Below are positions 6,326 to 8,401 of a stretch of DNA of 8,401 nucleotides, in pieces. The stretch is from Kiritimatiellales bacterium. GTDB taxonomy: Bacteria; Verrucomicrobiota; Kiritimatiellia; Kiritimatiellales; Pontiellaceae. Numbering within the stretch: position 1 is the stretch's first letter; each line of letters opens with the position of its first letter. The stretch is from contig JAUXGY010000064.1 of assembly GCA_030621805.1 (NCBI GenBank), positions 1 through 8,401 of the forward strand. The letters are read 5' to 3'. The notes below the pieces were generated by a model that was given only the letters and a program-made list of their open reading frames with translations, ran no database searches and had not been told where the DNA came from. Position numbers and translations under genes: made by a program.

Positions 6326-6844
6326 TCACTGTGCACGGGAGTGTCGCCCTCTCCGCCCGAGATAGAGGTACAAAATGAAAAGGTAGAATCCTGTCAACCA
6401 TAGCCCTAACAGAACCACAGCCGAAGGGAGGAAAACCCAGAGCCGAACCTTATCGTGAAAAAAACTGCCGTCATGAAAGCTTTCGATGAGGTCGGATCGG
6501 CGGTAAGCCACTTGCAGAACCTCCCCACTCTGGGTATCAATCTGAATCTCCCACCGATTATTGGTGCGAACTTTCAACATGCCCTTGGAAGGACGGACGT
6601 CCAGCCGATCAATGTCCTCCCAGCTCTCAATACCCGCTTCAGGAATGGTTTTTGCAATTTCCAAAACCTGATCAAACCCTAACACAAGTTCTTTTGAACC
6701 TCCGCGCTGCGACGCAGGCTGAATCCAACTAAATTCCTTTTTCAGGAGAAGCAGGAGCCCGGAAAGGATCACCACCAACACCGGAACCGACACGATGATG
6801 GAGCCCCAGCGGTGTACCACTCGATTAAACTGCACAAATCTCAC
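6326..6844 (-). CDS. PepSY-associated two-helix membrane protein
   Basis: Small inner-membrane protein of 172 residues. A first helix is at about residues 15-36 after the motif FNRVVHRWGS. An extracytoplasmic segment of about 100 residues contains one PepSY-like repeat (about 56-112, LGFDQVLEIAKTIPEAGIES...WEIQIDTQSGEVLQVAYRR). A second helix is at about 136-160 after ESFHDGSFFHDKVRLWVFLPS, and a basic tail follows. The H-R-W before helix 1 and the FHDGSFFHD before helix 2 are typical of PepSY-TM proteins, but this is a short single-repeat form. The start is a GTG overlapping the stop of the lipoprotein gene (GTGA, 6841-6844), so it belongs to the MCE operon. GAGG lies about 10 bases upstream. 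No function in lipid transport is known to me for this family; related proteins are linked to membrane redox chemistry or to modulation of peptidases. Confidence 0.8.
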   Translation of the reverse strand: MRFVQFNRVVHRWGSIIVSVPVLVVILSGLLLLLKKEFSWIQPASQRGGSKELVLGFDQVLEIAKTIPEAGIESWEDIDRLDVRPSKGMLKVRTNNRWEIQIDTQSGEVLQVAYRRSDLIESFHDGSFFHDKVRLWVFLPSAVVLLGLWLTGFYLFILYLYLGRRGRHSRAQ

Positions 6845-7458
6845 TGAGCAAGAGCCTCAATCACATCCGCTTCGCAGTTGGAGAGGATTTTCTGTAGGGT
6901 CTGGTTAAACGCGCGGATTACTTCCTCGGCATTCGGTTCGGAGACATGGGCTTGCTGCTGATAATCCTTGCTAAAGAGCACCCTCATCCCATGGGTCTTT
7001 TCATCCAACAGGGTGACCTTGATTTCCAGCACAACCTGCGCCGGTTCCGAGGAGGTATCTCCATAGAATTTTAGCACCGTAACCACCAAACGGTGACTCA
7101 TCCCTTGCCGATCGGACAGCGAAACCGCACGGAATATCCCACTGGATGAAAACCAAGTATAAAAGTTATTGCGAAAGTTTTCCGAGGGCGAAAGTAGTAG
7201 TTCGGTATAATAGCTGGCTTCATATTCAACATCGCTTTTTCGAAGGACAATATTCCTCACGTTGAAGGGCGGGAGCACATGGACCGTGTCCATCCACAAC
7301 TTATCCGCCAGCGGGTTTTCCAACACAGCCGCCGTGCGCTCCGTTTCAACCATGTAGGTTTTAATATCGAGCGACTTGGTCCACAGCTTGATGCAGCCAG
7401 ACCCCAGCACCATGCCTGCGAGCATGCAGGCCATAACGAAACGGTTCATGGTTTTCAT
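6841..7458 (-). CDS. ABC-type transport auxiliary lipoprotein (PqiC-like) of the MCE system
   Basis: Predicted outer-membrane or periplasmic lipoprotein of 205 residues that partners MCE proteins, as PqiC does with PqiB. The signal peptide covers residues 1-21 with a hydrophobic core (FVMACMLAGMVLGSG) and candidate lipidated Cys22. The lipobox is slightly unusual (G-S-G-C with Leu at -4). The mature part has the family pattern: an early TYMVET strand, then PPFNVRNIVLRKSDVEYEASYYTELLLSPSENFRNNFYTWFSSSGIF (about 63-109), which corresponds to the Y-x-x-x-W/P-P region of the ABC_trans_aux family, and an amphipathic C-terminal helix. The ATG overlaps the upstream stop (ATGA, 7455-7458). AGGAGGG (7467-7473), 8 bases upstream, supports this start over Met4. 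The family call is by pattern and operon context. Confidence 0.85.
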   Translation of the reverse strand: MKTMNRFVMACMLAGMVLGSGCIKLWTKSLDIKTYMVETERTAAVLENPLADKLWMDTVHVLPPFNVRNIVLRKSDVEYEASYYTELLLSPSENFRNNFYTWFSSSGIFRAVSLSDRQGMSHRLVVTVLKFYGDTSSEPAQVVLEIKVTLLDEKTHGMRVLFSKDYQQQAHVSEPNAEEVIRAFNQTLQKILSNCEADVIEALAQ

Positions 7459-8339
7459 TTTCTTTTCCCTCCTCGACTAAGATTCTTTTCCGGCGGCTCT
7501 GAAAGCAACATTCCGGGATGGCGCTTGAGCATTCGAATCAACTCGCGCGTATCATCGGTGATATAGCGCATATTGGAAAGAATCTGTTCGATGTCGCGAT
7601 CAGAGTCTCCCATAATCTCCTCCAATAAAATGACGGTGGCGTTCAGGTTCGAGGTAACCGAGGGAAGATCGGCCGCCGCCTGGCGCACATCATCAACCAC
7701 CCCGCCCGACACCCCTGCCACCTGACGGGTGATCTGTTCAATTTGCTGCACAGAACGATTCAGGTTGCTGGTGATTAACTCTACATTTTCGCCGATAGCC
7801 TCAAGGTTGAGCGTATTGATTTGCGCCGTGATATGTTCAATGGATCGACTGACCAACGTCATCATGGCCGGGGTGGAAGGAATATAGGCATATTTTGGCT
7901 CCCAGTCGATGTTCAACCGATCATCGGCCGCATCCGGATAGAAGTCGGCTTCAAGAAAGGATAGTCCGGTGATGCCCTGCGGCACCAGTTTGAGGCGCAA
8001 TCCTTGATCCACTTGCATTCCCACACGTGAAGTCAATGTTTCCGCTTCCTGGAAAAGTTCCTCCTCGTTGAGCGCCACCCGGATCATCACATATACCTTG
8101 GTCGTGTCGTAGACCGAGGAGACCATTTTTATTTCGCTAATGTTTCCGATTTTTACACCCCGGAACTTAAAGGGTGTACCGATATCGACCCCCTGCACCG
8201 ATTCATCCAGATAGGTTTCGATAAAATATTTCGGCGAGCGTAGCGCATCGGAACTAAGGGCCACCACCCCCAGAATCCCCAGCGTCGTCGCAACCAGAAC
8301 GAACACCCCAATGGCAAAATAATGTGGTCTGCTACTCAT
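7455..8339 (-). CDS. MlaD/PqiB-type MCE-domain protein (lipid ABC transporter)
   Basis: Inner-membrane-anchored periplasmic component of an MCE lipid transporter, 294 residues. An N-terminal anchor helix is at about residues 7-28 (YFAIGVFVLVATTLGILGVVAL). One MCE domain follows at about 38-137: YFIETYLDESVQGVDIGTPFKFRGVKIGNISEIKM with the conserved V-x-G-x-x-V/F-x-x-x-G-V-x-I-G pattern, and GLRLKLVPQGITGLSFLEADFYP. MCE domains of this type form hexameric rings that pass lipids through a central pore. Residues about 165-275 look like a long amphipathic alpha-helical or coiled-coil region that may extend the channel toward the outer membrane. The end carries LKRHPGMLLSEPPEK, similar to the motif that closes many MCE proteins of this group. 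GGAG (8346-8349) lies 6 bases before the ATG. The gene overlaps the upstream ATPase gene by 8 bases and the lipoprotein gene by 4. Confidence 0.93.
   Translation of the reverse strand: MSSRPHYFAIGVFVLVATTLGILGVVALSSDALRSPKYFIETYLDESVQGVDIGTPFKFRGVKIGNISEIKMVSSVYDTTKVYVMIRVALNEEELFQEAETLTSRVGMQVDQGLRLKLVPQGITGLSFLEADFYPDAADDRLNIDWEPKYAYIPSTPAMMTLVSRSIEHITAQINTLNLEAIGENVELITSNLNRSVQQIEQITRQVAGVSGGVVDDVRQAAADLPSVTSNLNATVILLEEIMGDSDRDIEQILSNMRYITDDTRELIRMLKRHPGMLLSEPPEKNLSRGGKRK
7467..7473 (-). promoter_or_regulatory. Ribosome binding site of the auxiliary lipoprotein gene
   Basis: AGGAGGG on the minus strand, 8 bases before the ATG at 7458, lying inside the last codons of the MCE gene. It chooses Met1 rather than Met4 as the start. 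Confidence 0.75.
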
Positions 8340-8401
8340 GGTCTTCTCCAGCTTTACGATTAAAAAAATTGCGCACCCAGGGGTTGTCGGAATGGTCCCG
8401 T
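8332..8401 (-). CDS. C-terminal end of probable MlaF-like ABC ATPase (5' part beyond window edge)
   Basis: A frame entering from the right edge encodes 22 residues ending RDHSDNPWVRNFFNRKAGEDHE and a TAG stop at 8332-8334. The stretch S-D-N-P-W-V-R-N-F-F resembles the tail of MlaF/Ttg2A-type ATPases (typically S-x-x-P-x-V-x-Q-F). Its position directly before an MCE gene, with an 8-base overlap, is where such an ATPase is usually found. With so little sequence the call rests mainly on context. Confidence 0.65.
   Translation of the reverse strand, partial: RDHSDNPWVRNFFNRKAGEDHE

Overview
All supported genes in this window lie on the minus strand, so the window reads from right to left. It is a chromosomal region of a Gram-negative (diderm) bacterium: it carries an MCE/Mla-Pqi-type lipid transport operon, lipoproteins with type II signal peptides, and housekeeping genes (tpiA, secG). 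The style of the proteins (a nucleoside diphosphate kinase with a large insertion, and a DppB/OppB permease with a large periplasmic insertion) makes me think of the PVC group, perhaps Kiritimatiellota/Verrucomicrobiota. That placement is an impression, not something the sequence proves. There are no signs of mobile elements, CRISPR arrays, rRNA or tRNA.

Block 1 (8401 to 6326) is the tail of an MCE lipid-transport operon: the last 22 codons of what is probably the MlaF-like ATPase, an MlaD/PqiB-like MCE protein, a PqiC-like auxiliary lipoprotein, and a small PepSY-type two-helix membrane protein. The genes overlap by 8, 4 and 4 bases, which indicates tight translational coupling. The ATPase, MCE protein and lipoprotein would form an inner-membrane to outer-membrane lipid path. 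The role of the PepSY protein is unknown.

Block 2 (6325 to 5347) is a short promoter-like region with an 8-bp inverted repeat, followed by a 300-residue protein. I read it as a nucleoside diphosphate kinase fold split by about 100 extra residues, with all the main catalytic positions apparently kept.

Block 3 (5346 to 1) starts with a 197-base gene-free leader containing inverted repeats. It continues with tpiA (triosephosphate isomerase), secG (translocase subunit), and a peptide/nickel-type ABC importer: lipoprotein substrate-binding protein, DppB-like permease, and DppC-like permease cut off at the left edge. Gaps are 3 to 25 bases and no terminator is visible, so tpiA, secG and the importer may share a transcript. 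The importer's ATPase gene or genes are not in the window and could lie beyond the left edge.

The most unusual items are the approximately 110-residue, probably beta-rich domain inserted in the periplasmic loop of the DppB-like permease, and the insertion-bearing NDK-like protein.
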